NCBI GenBank assembly: GCA_016714495.1
Contig: JADKDU010000027.1
Coordinates: 62,001 to 126,000 of the forward strand
Length of the DNA: 64,000 bases
From: Hyphomonadaceae bacterium
GTDB taxonomy: Bacteria > Pseudomonadota > Alphaproteobacteria > Caulobacterales > Hyphomonadaceae
Direction: 5' to 3'
Shown here: positions 1-8,278 of the stretch, piece by piece
Layout of the letters: the number at the start of each line of letters is the position of its first letter
How positions within the stretch are numbered: the stretch's first letter is position 1
Translations under genes and position numbers: made by a program
Notes under the pieces: model-generated
What the model saw: the letters and a program-made list of their open reading frames with translations, nothing else
The model's database searches: none
What the model was told of the DNA's origin: nothing

Positions 1-384
1 GCGTGCGAGGATCGCGTTCTGCTGCTTCCGAAGGGCAGGGCTGGCTTCCACCAGCGCGACCTGGACCGCGTCATTGAAACCCTTCACGCTGCCCGCGGCG
101 CGCAGCATGTCGGCCATCATCGCGCCGCGGCCTGGGCCTAGCTCGACAAGCCAGAATTTCGGCGGCGAACCGAGGCGCATCCATTCGTGTGCGACCCAGA
201 GGCCAAGCAACTCGCCGAACACCTGTGAGGTCTCTGGCGCCGTGGTAAAGTCATGATTGAAACCTGGGCGCGTGGCGTAATAGCCATCGCCCGGATCGTG
301 CAGGCACATCAGCATGTAGAGCGAGACTGGCATCGGCCCGTTGATACGGATGGCCTCGATGATACGTTGCGCGAGCGCGCTCAC
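1..384 (-). CDS. SAM-dependent methyltransferase, MidA/NDUFAF7 (COG1565) family, N-terminal part
   Basis: The first 128 codons of a gene that continues beyond the left edge of the window. The reading frame starts at a GTG at 384 that overlaps the lgt stop (GTGA), so it is translationally coupled to lgt. The N-terminus reads like this family: an ISALAQ-type helix, then 'GYYATRPGF', 'FTTAPETSQVFGELLG' and the SAM-binding 'LVELGPGRG'. Family members resemble NDUFAF7, an arginine methyltransferase of complex I assembly; the bacterial substrate is not known. The catalytic C-terminal part cannot be seen. Confidence 0.85.
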   Translation of the reverse strand, partial: MSALAQRIIEAIRINGPMPVSLYMLMCLHDPGDGYYATRPGFNHDFTTAPETSQVFGELLGLWVAHEWMRLGSPPKFWLVELGPGRGAMMADMLRAAGSVKGFNDAVQVALVEASPALRKQQNAILAR

Positions 385-1304
385 GCAGGTTTCGCTTCGC
401 CGGCCGCGCGGTTGGCGCGCCAAATGAGATATGCTCCGCCGAGGATCATCGGGATCGACAGCAACATGCCCATGGTGAACCACTGGGGCATGATGCCTTG
501 TGTGAAGTTGTCCGGCTCGCGGAAGTTCTCCACGATCGTGCGGCTGATAGCGTAGCCAATCAGGAAAATGCCGGCGATCATGCCCGGCTTGCGCAACAGA
601 CGGAACTTCCAGACCGCGACCGCGCAGACAGCAAAAAGCAGCGCGCCTTCGAGTGCGGCTTCATAGAGCTGGCTGGGGTGGACGAGCGGCTTGCCGTCGA
701 CCGGTCCCCATTCGCGCGTGGTCCAGTTGTAATCCGGGAAGCGCATAGCCCAGGGTGCGTCGGTCGGGCGGCCGTAAAGTTCGCCGTTGATGAAGTTCGC
801 TATGCGGACAAGGAAAATGCCGATCGGCGCTGAGGCGCAGGCGACATCGCCGAGACTGACTAAGGGGATCTTGCGCAGCCACGATGTCGCGATGACAGCA
901 ACGATTGCGCCGATGAGGCCGCCATGGAACGACATGCCGCCTTCCCACATGCGCAGGACAAACAGCGGGTCGCCGCCAATTTTGTGCGCTTCGTAGGGAA
1001 TGGTGTAAAAAAGAATGTAGCCGATGCGGCCGCCGAGCAGGATGCCGATCATCGCGTAGAACGCGAAATCGTCGATATCCTGCTTTTTCAGCGGGCTCGT
1101 GGGCGCCTCGCCCCAAAGACGGGCCGTGGAAACGATACGGACGGCGTACCACCAGCCGAGCAACAGGCCGAAGATATAACCCAGCGCATACCAGCGCACA
1201 GGAAACGGCCCGAGATGGATCGGTCCGAGCTGCATATCCGGCAGCGGAATGGTGAAAGCCGCCGGGTCTATACGCGGGAAGGGGATTTCCAGGGGGATGT
1301 ACAT
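381..1304 (-). CDS. lgt: Prolipoprotein diacylglyceryl transferase Lgt
   Basis: Inner-membrane enzyme that moves diacylglycerol from phosphatidylglycerol onto the lipobox cysteine of prolipoproteins, the first step of lipoprotein maturation. The 307-residue protein has the usual length and about seven hydrophobic segments. The Lgt signature is clear around residues 167-185 ('RIANFINGELYGRPTDAPW'), with 'SFHGGL' near residue 127 carrying the conserved histidine and 'HPSQLYEA' further on. It starts at ATG 1304, divergent from ubiK, and its stop overlaps the start of the downstream methyltransferase. The window also encodes several lipobox proteins that would be substrates. Confidence 0.96.
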   Translation of the reverse strand: MYIPLEIPFPRIDPAAFTIPLPDMQLGPIHLGPFPVRWYALGYIFGLLLGWWYAVRIVSTARLWGEAPTSPLKKQDIDDFAFYAMIGILLGGRIGYILFYTIPYEAHKIGGDPLFVLRMWEGGMSFHGGLIGAIVAVIATSWLRKIPLVSLGDVACASAPIGIFLVRIANFINGELYGRPTDAPWAMRFPDYNWTTREWGPVDGKPLVHPSQLYEAALEGALLFAVCAVAVWKFRLLRKPGMIAGIFLIGYAISRTIVENFREPDNFTQGIMPQWFTMGMLLSIPMILGGAYLIWRANRAAGEAKPA

Positions 1305-1408
1305 GAGCCGACGCTGTATCCCATTGCAGGGGTGCTTTGAAATCCCCCGCCTGCTGGGCCATATAGATACCGGCTCCGGCGACGGGGTCTACCACTTGGA
1401 GTCGTCAT

Positions 1409-1681
1409 ATGCAGACCCGCAACCCGATCATGGACGATATCTCGCGGATGATGCAGGGCGCCGCTGGAATGGCCCAGGCTGCCAATGATGAGGCAAAGGC
1501 GCTTTTCCGCTCAGGCGCCGAGCGCGTCATCGCGGATATGGACCTTGTGAAGCGTGAAGAGCTGGAGGCCATGAAGACTCTGGCTCGCTCAGCGCTTGAA
1601 AAGGCAGAAGCTTTGGAGCGCCGCGTCGCGGACCTGGAAGCGAAATTGGGCGGCGGCGAGCTTGCGGATCGGCGTCCCTAA
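1409..1681 (+). CDS. ubiK: UbiK-family ubiquinone biosynthesis accessory factor (BMFP domain)
   Basis: A small (90 aa) acidic, helical protein. Its C-terminal half is a heptad-rich coiled coil ('KREELEAMKTLARSALEKAE', then 'LERRVADLEAKL') typical of the BMFP/YqiC family. UbiK helps the soluble ubiquinone-synthesis complex in E. coli and trimerises through this coil. The N-terminal 'DDISRMMQGAAGMAQ' also matches alphaproteobacterial members. The gene is divergent from lgt, with a 104 bp gap that should hold both promoters. Function is assigned from the family; no ubi gene is adjacent. Confidence 0.8.
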   Translation: MQTRNPIMDDISRMMQGAAGMAQAANDEAKALFRSGAERVIADMDLVKREELEAMKTLARSALEKAEALERRVADLEAKLGGGELADRRP

Positions 1682-1790
1682 GCGCGATTCTCATCTCCAA
1701 ACCCTTAACCACGCCGCCATTGTTAGACACGCCAACGCTCTATAGCGTTTCAATCGAAGCGGGCTTTGCCCGTGATTCTGGGAGGACCAG

Positions 1791-2294
1791 ATGTCGCAAC
1801 TGAACAGCATCTCCGCCGAATTCACTGATCGCGCAATGGATGTCGTGGAGCAGACCCTGCTCGCGGCTGATTGGGCGTGTGAGCGTTCCGAAGAAGGCAT
1901 GATCCACTGCGCGTCTATGACGAAGTGGGGCGAGTTCGGCGGCATGTTCGCCTGGCGTGATGAACCTGCGTCTCTCAACTTCTCGCTGACGCTTGACCTG
2001 CGCGCACCTAACGCGAAGCAGTCGGCGATCTCCGAGCTGTTGCGTAAGATCAATGAACGGCTGTGGCTTGGTCACTTCGATTACTGGAATGACGAAGGCG
2101 TAGCGGTGTTCCGTCACACTATCCCGATGTTCGATCGCATCGCGCCGGATCCGGGCGAGATCGCGGCTGTGCTGACGGCGGCGCTTGAAGCGGCTGACCA
2201 GTTTCTGCCCGCCTTCAACTTCGTCGTTTGGGCCGGCAAGTCGGCTGAAGAAGCCGTTGCGGCGGTCGTCTTCGAGACACACGGCGAGGCTTAA
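1791..2294 (+). CDS. YbjN domain-containing protein
   Basis: A 167-residue soluble protein with the YbjN fold (related to type III secretion chaperones). Visible are an N-terminal 'MDVVEQTLLAADWACERSEEGMI' helix, the strand pair ending 'FAWRDEPASLNFSLTLDL', and 'LWLGHFDYWNDEGVAVFRHTI'. Alphaproteobacterial homologues of about this size lie next to proC, as here: only 5 bp separate it from proC, so the two are probably co-transcribed. The biochemical role of the family is unknown. The start at 1791 follows a GGGAGGA ribosome-binding site. Confidence 0.8.
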   Translation: MSQLNSISAEFTDRAMDVVEQTLLAADWACERSEEGMIHCASMTKWGEFGGMFAWRDEPASLNFSLTLDLRAPNAKQSAISELLRKINERLWLGHFDYWNDEGVAVFRHTIPMFDRIAPDPGEIAAVLTAALEAADQFLPAFNFVVWAGKSAEEAVAAVVFETHGEA

Positions 2295-2299
2295 GCTTG

Positions 2300-3157
2300 A
2301 TGGCTGCGGACCCATCCACCCTCGTGGGGCGCGCGCGACTGAAGCATGCGGTTCTTGTCGGGGCCGGGCGCATGGGCTCGGCGATGGCGCGCGGCTGGAT
2401 TCAAGACCTGAGTGCTGCGGGCGTCGGCCGGCTTTCGGTGGTCGAGCGCGCACCAACTGAAGACGTGGTGGAAGCAGCGGACGACAAGCTCATAGTCCTC
2501 AACCCGCCGGCCGAGCCTGCCGACATTCTCGTGCTGGCCATCAAGCCGCAGAATTTTGGCAAAGCGGTCGAAGGGTTGAAGGCGTGGATAACGCCGGAGA
2601 CCCTGATCGTGTCGATCATGGCCGGCGTGACCATTGCGCGGATCTCGGCGGCGTTGGGCAGCGAGAAGGTCGCCCGCGCGATGCCGAACACGCCGGGCGC
2701 GATCGGCATGGGGGCTACGGCGTTTGCGCTTTCACCTGCCTGCAGCGATGCGGAAAGCGTGGCGACGGGCAAACTGTTGGAGCCGCTTGGCCTTGTGATC
2801 GGACCGCTCAAGGAAGACCAGATGGATGCGGTGACAGCCGTGTCAGGGTCTGGGCCGGCGTATGTGTTTCTCCTGGTCGAGGCGCTGGCGGCTGCCGGGC
2901 GCTCGGCTGGACTTGGCGAAGCGACGGCGAATGCGCTGGCGCGTGAAACAGTTGTGGGCGCTGGCGCCTTGCTCGGGAATGCCGCGGAGTCGCCTGCCGA
3001 GTTGCGCAAGGCGGTGACCTCTCCCGGCGGCACGACAGCGGCAGCTCTGGATGTGCTGATGTCAGCGGGCGGGATGCCAGACCTGATGCGGAAAGCGGTT
3101 GATGCAGCCGTGCGGCGGGGGGGCGAGCTTTCGCGCGAGGCGGAGAAGAAGGATTAG
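2300..3157 (+). CDS. proC: Pyrroline-5-carboxylate reductase
   Basis: Catalyses the last step of proline synthesis, NAD(P)H-dependent reduction of 1-pyrroline-5-carboxylate. The N-terminal Rossmann motif 'VGAGRMGSAMARGW' and the C-terminal signature 'VSGSGPAYVFLLVEALA' to 'VTSPGGTTAAAL' are intact. The length, about 285 residues, is normal. A TTG three bases upstream is also in frame, but ATG 2300 is the more likely start. It follows the ybjN-like gene closely and converges on the histidine kinase gene. Confidence 0.96.
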   Translation: MAADPSTLVGRARLKHAVLVGAGRMGSAMARGWIQDLSAAGVGRLSVVERAPTEDVVEAADDKLIVLNPPAEPADILVLAIKPQNFGKAVEGLKAWITPETLIVSIMAGVTIARISAALGSEKVARAMPNTPGAIGMGATAFALSPACSDAESVATGKLLEPLGLVIGPLKEDQMDAVTAVSGSGPAYVFLLVEALAAAGRSAGLGEATANALARETVVGAGALLGNAAESPAELRKAVTSPGGTTAAALDVLMSAGGMPDLMRKAVDAAVRRGGELSREAEKKD

Positions 3158-3172
3158 GTTTCCTTTGGACGC

Positions 3173-4504
3173 TCAATCGTCTTCGTGCTTGAGCCCTTTG
3201 GGGCGTTCCGTGTCCAGCGGCAGGCGCATAACGGCGCGCAATCCTCCAAGTTCTGATTTGCCCAGCGTGACGTCGCCGCCGTGGGCGCGTGCGATGTCGC
3301 GGGCAATAGTAAGGCCAAGGCCGACGCCGGAGACGTTCTGGTTGCGGGCGGGGTCAAGCCGGCTGAAGGGGCGGAAGGCGTCTTCATAGCATTCGGCGGG
3401 AATTCCTGGACCGTCATCCTCCACGGTGATCACGGCTTCGCCCGGCGCGGTGGCGACAGTTATACGAATTTGCTTGCCATGATCGGCGGCGTTGTTGGCG
3501 AGGTTGGAGATGGCGCGCTTCAGTGCGAGGGGGCGGACGCGCATCGAGACCGGCGCGGGTGCTATGAAGTCCAGCTTTGAGCGGGTCGTGGCGGCGGCGA
3601 TTGCCTCGCGGGCGATCGCGGCAACGTCCGCCTGTTGAGGCTGCTCGCCTTCCTCTCCGCGCGCGAAGGCGAGATAGCCGTCGAGCATGCGCTCCATCTC
3701 ATCGATGTCAGCCTTGGCGGCGCTGGCGTCGTGATCCTTCGGGAGGAGCGCGAGTTCTAACTTGAGGCGTGTCAGAGGCGTGCGTAGGTCGTGGCTGACG
3801 CCGGCGAGCATGGCGGTGCGCTGGTCGGCGTAGCGGCGGATGCGGTTGCGCATGCGTAGCAACGAGCGCGCGGCCTTGCGGACCTCGATGGCGCCGGACG
3901 GCTTGAAGCTCGGCACATCTTCGCCGCGGCCGAATGCGTCGGCCGCCCAGGAGAGCTGGACGATCGAGCGCACCTGATTGCGGAGGAAGAGATACGAGAT
4001 CAGCAGCAGAAGCAGGCTGAAGGATACCGTCCACACGATGAAGATGTGCGCGTTGATTATGATTACGCGCTTGCGATCCATCCGAGCTTCCAGCAGGCCA
4101 TCTTCGGAGAGCAGGCGGATAGTGAGTAAGTCGTCGGGCAGGTAGCGGTAAGACCAGGAAAGATCTGGAAAGCGGATTTTCAGTTCTTCGCCCAGTTCAT
4201 CGCAGCAATCGCTGCCCTGCGGTCTGGCCAGTGTTTTGACGCCGGGTGTGAACCTGATCTCCATGAGGCCAGATCGACGAAAACCATCGACAATCTTGGG
4301 CCATTCCTGCGGGTTGGTGTGACGCTCACTGATGACATAGGCCAGCTCCTCCGCCACGGCGCGCGAGAGGCGGCTGTTTACCTGCTGTACGTGCGTGTAG
4401 AAAAAGTAGAGCGTCATCGACACGACGAAGATGATCATCGGCACGATGAGGATCAGGATGTGCCGGGCATTATAGCCTCTCGGCGTGTAGTCGCGGAGGC
4501 GCAT
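3173..4504 (-). CDS. EnvZ-type sensor histidine kinase
   Basis: A membrane-bound two-component kinase of 443 residues. Two transmembrane segments (about 15-36 and 153-173) flank a periplasmic sensor region, which contains a Cys-Cys pair (100-101). A HAMP-like linker and the DHp helix with the phospho-accepting His238 in 'GVSHDLRTPLTRL' follow. The ATPase domain has an N-box (334-338), 'DDGPGIP' (363-369) and 'GVGLGL' (393-398). It lies one base downstream of the response regulator, so the two form a cognate pair. The signal is unknown. Confidence 0.94.
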   Translation of the reverse strand: MRLRDYTPRGYNARHILILIVPMIIFVVSMTLYFFYTHVQQVNSRLSRAVAEELAYVISERHTNPQEWPKIVDGFRRSGLMEIRFTPGVKTLARPQGSDCCDELGEELKIRFPDLSWSYRYLPDDLLTIRLLSEDGLLEARMDRKRVIIINAHIFIVWTVSFSLLLLLISYLFLRNQVRSIVQLSWAADAFGRGEDVPSFKPSGAIEVRKAARSLLRMRNRIRRYADQRTAMLAGVSHDLRTPLTRLKLELALLPKDHDASAAKADIDEMERMLDGYLAFARGEEGEQPQQADVAAIAREAIAAATTRSKLDFIAPAPVSMRVRPLALKRAISNLANNAADHGKQIRITVATAPGEAVITVEDDGPGIPAECYEDAFRPFSRLDPARNQNVSGVGLGLTIARDIARAHGGDVTLGKSELGGLRAVMRLPLDTERPKGLKHEDD

Positions 4505-4505
4505 G

Positions 4506-5183
4506 TCAGTCCCCGGTCAGCCGGTAGCCGACGCCCCGCACGGTTTGCAGGTGAACGGGCTCGCGCGGATCGCGCTCGATCTTGCGGCGCAGGCGCGTGA
4601 CCTGAACATCGACGGAGCGTTCGACACCAGCAGCTGTAAGGGCCGCCAGTTCGTGGCGCGAAATGGCCGCGCCGGCGCGGCCTGCTAGAATTGAGAGCAG
4701 TTGCGTTTCGCTTTCGGTGAGACGCACGAGGCGTCCGTCCTTGCGCAGTTCGCCCTTGCTTACATGAAAGACCATGCCGGAAAGCTTCAACTCCTCGATC
4801 GGCGCCTCGGGAGCGGCGCGCTTCAGGATTGAGGTGATGCGCAGCGCGAGTTCCTCGGGTTCGAACGGCTTCGACAGGTAGTCGTCCGCGCCAATCCTCA
4901 GTCCTTCTATGCGTTCGGCAGGAAGGCTGCGGGCCGTGAGAAGGATGACCGGCGTGTCCGATTTTTTCTCGCGCACGCTCTTCAGCAGGGAAAGGCCGTC
5001 CTCGCCGGGCATCATCACATCAAGGATGACGAGATCGAACGACATGGTGGCCATAAGCTTGCGCGCCGAAGCCGCGTCTTTTGCAACCGTCACGTCGTGC
5101 CCTTCACGCGTGAGATAGCGTTTCAGAAGATCGCGCAGTCGGTCGTCGTCGTCGACGGCGAGAATGTGCCCTTTGGCGTTCAC
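4506..5183 (-). CDS. OmpR-family response regulator (PetR-like)
   Basis: A DNA-binding response regulator of 225 residues. The receiver domain has the acidic pair near residues 11-12, phospho-acceptor Asp55 ('LVILDVMMPG') and Lys105 ('YLSKPFEP'). A winged-helix output domain follows ('LTESETQLLSIL', 'VQVTRLRRKIERDP', 'VRGVGYRL'). Its ATG overlaps the stop of the upstream MarR-family gene (ATGA), and the histidine kinase gene follows one base downstream. The order MarR - response regulator resembles petP-petR of Rhodobacter; that name is by analogy only. Confidence 0.94.
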   Translation of the reverse strand: MNAKGHILAVDDDDRLRDLLKRYLTREGHDVTVAKDAASARKLMATMSFDLVILDVMMPGEDGLSLLKSVREKKSDTPVILLTARSLPAERIEGLRIGADDYLSKPFEPEELALRITSILKRAAPEAPIEELKLSGMVFHVSKGELRKDGRLVRLTESETQLLSILAGRAGAAISRHELAALTAAGVERSVDVQVTRLRRKIERDPREPVHLQTVRGVGYRLTGD

Positions 5184-5692
5184 AGCTCGCCCCGGGCGCG
5201 GAGAAGTTCAGACAGGACGCGGCGGGTCCCGCTCACAGCGTCCGGACCGGCGGTGAGAAAGGCCTGACGCAGAGCGGCGCGGCGGCGGTCGGTCGCGTCG
5301 CGTGTGAACGCCGCGCCCTCGGGCGTGAGGGTTACAAGGCGACGCCGCCGGTCGCGCGGGTCGGTCTCGCGCTTTACGAAATTGCGGCCTTCAAGCTGGT
5401 TGAGATTACGGGCAAGTGATTGCTTCGGTGCGGCCAACCGCGCACGCAGATCGCCCACGTCCATTGGTCCCAGGTCATGGATTTCCTGCAGGATATCCAT
5501 CTCGGGGCCGGAGATATTCGCGGCGGCGCCCGCGGTTTCGGCTAGCTGGGCGATTTTCCGGGCGGCGGCCCGGATCAGGGCCGCGCCTTCATTCAGGTCC
5601 TGGTCGCGCAGGTATAGGCGGCCGTCCCCGGCCGATGCGGCGCTGGCCGTCGGAGCGGGAGAGAGCTGGGGTCGGTTGACAGGTATGGCCAC
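5180..5692 (-). CDS. MarR-family transcriptional regulator (PetP-like)
   Basis: A winged-helix regulator. Residues in the middle ('ISGPEMDILQEIHDLGPMDV', 'PKQSLARNLNQLEGRNFVKR', 'DPRDRRRRLVTLTPEG') give the helix-turn-helix and the DxRxxR wing typical of MarR proteins. The start is uncertain: GTG 5692 gives 170 residues and leaves a 75 bp divergent gap to ilvE, while an upstream start at 5734 would shrink the gap to 33 bp. Its stop overlaps the start of the response regulator. Ligand and targets are unknown. Confidence 0.88.
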   Translation of the reverse strand: MAIPVNRPQLSPAPTASAASAGDGRLYLRDQDLNEGAALIRAAARKIAQLAETAGAAANISGPEMDILQEIHDLGPMDVGDLRARLAAPKQSLARNLNQLEGRNFVKRETDPRDRRRRLVTLTPEGAAFTRDATDRRRAALRQAFLTAGPDAVSGTRRVLSELLRARGEL

Positions 5693-5767
5693 GACCGGAC
5701 AATGGGAGAGCAGGACGCGAAACTCAAGCTGCAACCCCTAATACCCGCGCTCTCCAAGGACCTTATT

Positions 5768-6691
5768 ATGGCTGCCCCTTCGACAAGTTTTGTCCCGTAT
5801 GACGATCGTGATGGCTGGATCTGGCTGGACGGCAAGATGGTGCCGTGGCGCGACGCCAAGATTCACGTACTTACGCACAGCCTGCACTATGGTTCGTGCG
5901 TGTTCGAAGGCGAGCGGGCCTATGAGGGGAAGGTATTCCGCAGCAATGATCACTCAAAGCGGTTGCACAAGTCGGCGGAGCTGGTGGGCTATAAATGCCC
6001 CGTGCCGGTGGACGAGCTCGACCGGATCAAGCTCGAGGTGATGAACAAGAACGGGCTGGAGGATTGTTACATCCGCGCGTTCTCATGGCGCGGTTCAGAG
6101 ATGATGGGCGTCAGCGCCCAGCAGGCCTCGATCCGCACGTGCGTGGCCGTCTGGTTCTGGGGCAACTATTTTGCCGACAAGACCAAAGGCATCCGCGTGA
6201 CCATGTCCGACTGGCGGCGGCCGGCGCCCGATACGATTCCGTCGGCGGCAAAGGCGGCGGGCCTTTACATGATCTGCACGATGTCGAAGCACAAGGCTGA
6301 GGCTGAAGGCTTCTCCGATGCTTTGATGCTCGACTATCGCGGTTTTGTGGCCGAGCTTACGGGCGCAAACGTTTTCCTGATCCGCGACGGCGCCATCCAC
6401 ACGCCGACGCCGGACTGCTTCCTCAATGGTCTGACGCGTCAGACTGTAATCGAGTTGGCCCGTGCGAGAGGCTTCGAAGTCATCGAGCGTCACATCACGC
6501 CAGATGAGCTGTCGACATTCTCGGAATGCTTCATCACCGGGTCAGCCGCGGAAGTGACGCCGGTGGCGGAGATGGCGGGGCATCACTACAAACCCGGCAA
6601 CATCACTGGCACGTTGGCCGACGACTACAGTCTGCTGGTGCGCAACAAGATCACGCTCGAGCAGGTTCGCGCGGGATCAAAGGTAGCGTAG
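5768..6691 (+). CDS. ilvE: Branched-chain amino acid aminotransferase
   Basis: A fold-type IV PLP aminotransferase that makes and degrades Leu, Ile and Val. The start ATG 5768 is preceded by AAGGA at 5756-5760. The PLP lysine is Lys162 in 'SAAKAAGLYM', followed by the cofactor-binding stretch around 'LMLDYRGFVAELTGANVFL' and 'LNGLTRQTVIELA'. The length of 307 residues fits the family. It is divergently transcribed from the MarR regulator gene, whose product could control it; this is not shown by the sequence. Its stop abuts the broken DUF5985 gene on the other strand. Confidence 0.94.
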   Translation: MAAPSTSFVPYDDRDGWIWLDGKMVPWRDAKIHVLTHSLHYGSCVFEGERAYEGKVFRSNDHSKRLHKSAELVGYKCPVPVDELDRIKLEVMNKNGLEDCYIRAFSWRGSEMMGVSAQQASIRTCVAVWFWGNYFADKTKGIRVTMSDWRRPAPDTIPSAAKAAGLYMICTMSKHKAEAEGFSDALMLDYRGFVAELTGANVFLIRDGAIHTPTPDCFLNGLTRQTVIELARARGFEVIERHITPDELSTFSECFITGSAAEVTPVAEMAGHHYKPGNITGTLADDYSLLVRNKITLEQVRAGSKVA

Positions 6692-6953
6692 TTATCGCTT
6701 CTGAAAAGTCTTGCGCGTGATCGCGATGATCACGATCAGGAACGCCGCCAGCCTCAAAAGATAGACCCAGCTGCGATCTTCCTCGGGCAGACCGAGGAAG
6801 ATCGTCAGGAATTGCTGCAGGGACAACAGTCCGAAGGCGAGGGCGAAAGCCGGGAACAGGCCGTCTCGCGTTCTGCGCCAGAATCGCAGGAAGAACAGCG
6901 CGCATACGAGGAAGGCCGCCGAGGAAGCCCGAGAAGATTTCCTGATGCGGCAT
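6692..6953 (-). pseudogene. DUF5985 membrane protein, second copy, frameshifted
   Basis: The 5' end (from ATG 6953, within a TAATG junction with the preceding DUF5985 gene) encodes 'MPHQEIFSGFLGG'. The rest of the family sequence continues only in another frame: 'AFLVCALFFLRFWRRTRDG', then 'FPAFALAFGLLSLQQ', 'YLLRLAAFLIVIIAITRKTF' and the stop at 6692. Joined, the two parts align to DUF5985 without a gap, so one extra base near 6914-6921 explains the break. The joined product would be a roughly 86-residue protein with two or three membrane helices. Its function is unknown. Confidence 0.7.
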
Positions 6954-7196
6954 TACCCGGCCTCCCAGATCAGGCCGAAGATCAGGACCGAAACCGCCAA
7001 AACCCCCGAGATGGGGCGAAGGGGCCTAAGATCGGTATCGGGCGGCGTCAGCGTGGTGTCTGCGAACCGGAAGAAATTGTTCACATCGAGAAAGGCGAAG
7101 CTGATCGCAATCCACAGGATCAGCCGCGTCCGCGTCTTGAACCAGGATCGGACGAGCAAGCCCGCGCAAACCGCGCAGGTGATGAAGCAGAACAGT
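6953..7196 (-). pseudogene. DUF5985 membrane protein, first copy, without a normal start codon
   Basis: The frame encodes a small membrane protein typical of DUF5985: 'LFCFITCAVCAGLLVRSWF', then 'RTRLILWIAISFAFLDVNN', and a final helix ending 'IFGLIWEAG'. Family-like sequence begins right after an in-frame TAA near 7197, with no ATG or GTG and no ribosome-binding site. The only listed start is a TTG at 7159, inside the first membrane helix. A lost base upstream is the simplest explanation. Its stop overlaps the start of the second copy. Confidence 0.6.
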
Positions 7197-7707
7197 TAGA
7201 CCAGCGCAGGCGCGGTCGTTGGTCAGGTCCCCCCTAAAGCCCTTATCGGGATTCTTGAATCGGAATGCATCCGCAAGATCGCGGAGCTTGTCGTTCGGTG
7301 CAGAAATGATGGCGTCTCGAAGCGCGATGGGTCGTTCTTCCGCCGCGACGGCCAATGCTTCGCGCAGTGTGGAAATGTCCTGAGTCGCGCAATCGAAACG
7401 ATAGGCGCGTGAGTCATTTCGCGCAATCAAGCCGGATGTGTGAAATTGAGACAGCAGCCTGTCGATTAGCGTCGGTGTGGCTCGCAGGTGCTGCACAAGT
7501 TCATCGCGCCTCAGACACCCCGGCGCAGCGCGACGCAGGACCAGCAAGAGTTCGAGCGCCCAGATCAAGGGTCCTGATGAAGGCGAGAAGTTGAGGTTCC
7601 AGCACTGGTCCGATCGCTTCTAGGCTTTCTCGATTGCAAATGTTCGCGGGGGCAATGTCTTCGGGGTTGCGGTATGACAACCTGATCGGCCCCACCGAGT
7701 GGTCCAC
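7026..7707 (-). pseudogene. Winged-helix-like protein usually found upstream of DUF5985 genes, frameshifted
   Basis: Two frames together give one recognisable protein. The upstream part (7707 to about 7570) ends 'VLEPQLLAFIRTL'; the downstream part (from 7568) begins 'IWALELLLVLRR' and continues with 'DELVQHLRATPTLIDRLLSQ' and 'RDAIISAPNDKLRDLADAFR'. Intact relatives, as I remember them, have both parts in one frame, with a DNA-binding-like wing, and end soon after the ADAFR-type motif. Here the second frame runs on to 7026 through DUF5985 coding sequence, so the natural stop has also been lost (near 7235, beside a run of six C). Confidence 0.55.
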
Positions 7708-7715
7708 GTCTATTG

Positions 7716-8252
7716 TTAGTTCATCATCACCTCCGATGCTACGTGGAGTTCAAGCCCACCGATCTGCGCAGCGCCGACAAGGCCGGCGCGATTGCGGATT
7801 ATGAGATAATCCTCCGACCCGCCACTCTTCTCCTTGATTTTCACTTTCGCCGGCGACGTCAGGCGCTGGCCATGCGCTTTGGTGGAACCAGGTGAGTTGC
7901 TGCCTGACTTCACGGCCGTTGGGGGCGGTCGCCTTTGGCTTTGCTTCGATTCTGTGTCACCATTTTCGCAACCATAGGTTCTGAAGCGACCGAGCCAGAC
8001 GATGATCGCATCAAGCTGGTCATCGGCTCGCGTCACATACTCGTTCGTCTCGATCTCGAAATCCTTGATGATGTCCGCCGTATCCACTTTGCCGACGCCG
8101 GCGCGACCTTTTGATAGCGGATGCGCTTGCCCGATGGTTTGTGGTCTAATGCGGCGGTAGGGTCGCGTTGCTCTTGATAGCTGAATGAAGCTCAATGCCG
8201 ATCGTGACAAGCGAGATGCGAAGATGCCTTTCCAGTACGCGCGCGAAGCCAT
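7716..8252 (-). pseudogene. Ku-LigD fused remnant (non-homologous end joining)
   Basis: From ATG 8252 the protein opens with the Ku start 'MASRAYWKG'. Ku continues in a second frame as 'HLRISLVTIGIELHSAIKSN', in a third as 'HKPSGKRIRYQKVAP', and back in the first as 'GVGKVDTADIIKDFEIETN' and 'EYVTRADDQLDAI'. Three single-base losses explain this. About 30 unrelated codons follow, and then residues 123-175 match the LigD polymerase domain ('VKIKEKSGGSEDYLIIRNRA', then 'GLVGAAQIGGLELHVAS') before a stop. Most of ku and nearly all of ligD are deleted. An EcfG-type promoter still lies upstream. Confidence 0.82.
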
Positions 8253-8278
8253 GTAATGTTTCCGGATGCCGCAAAAAG

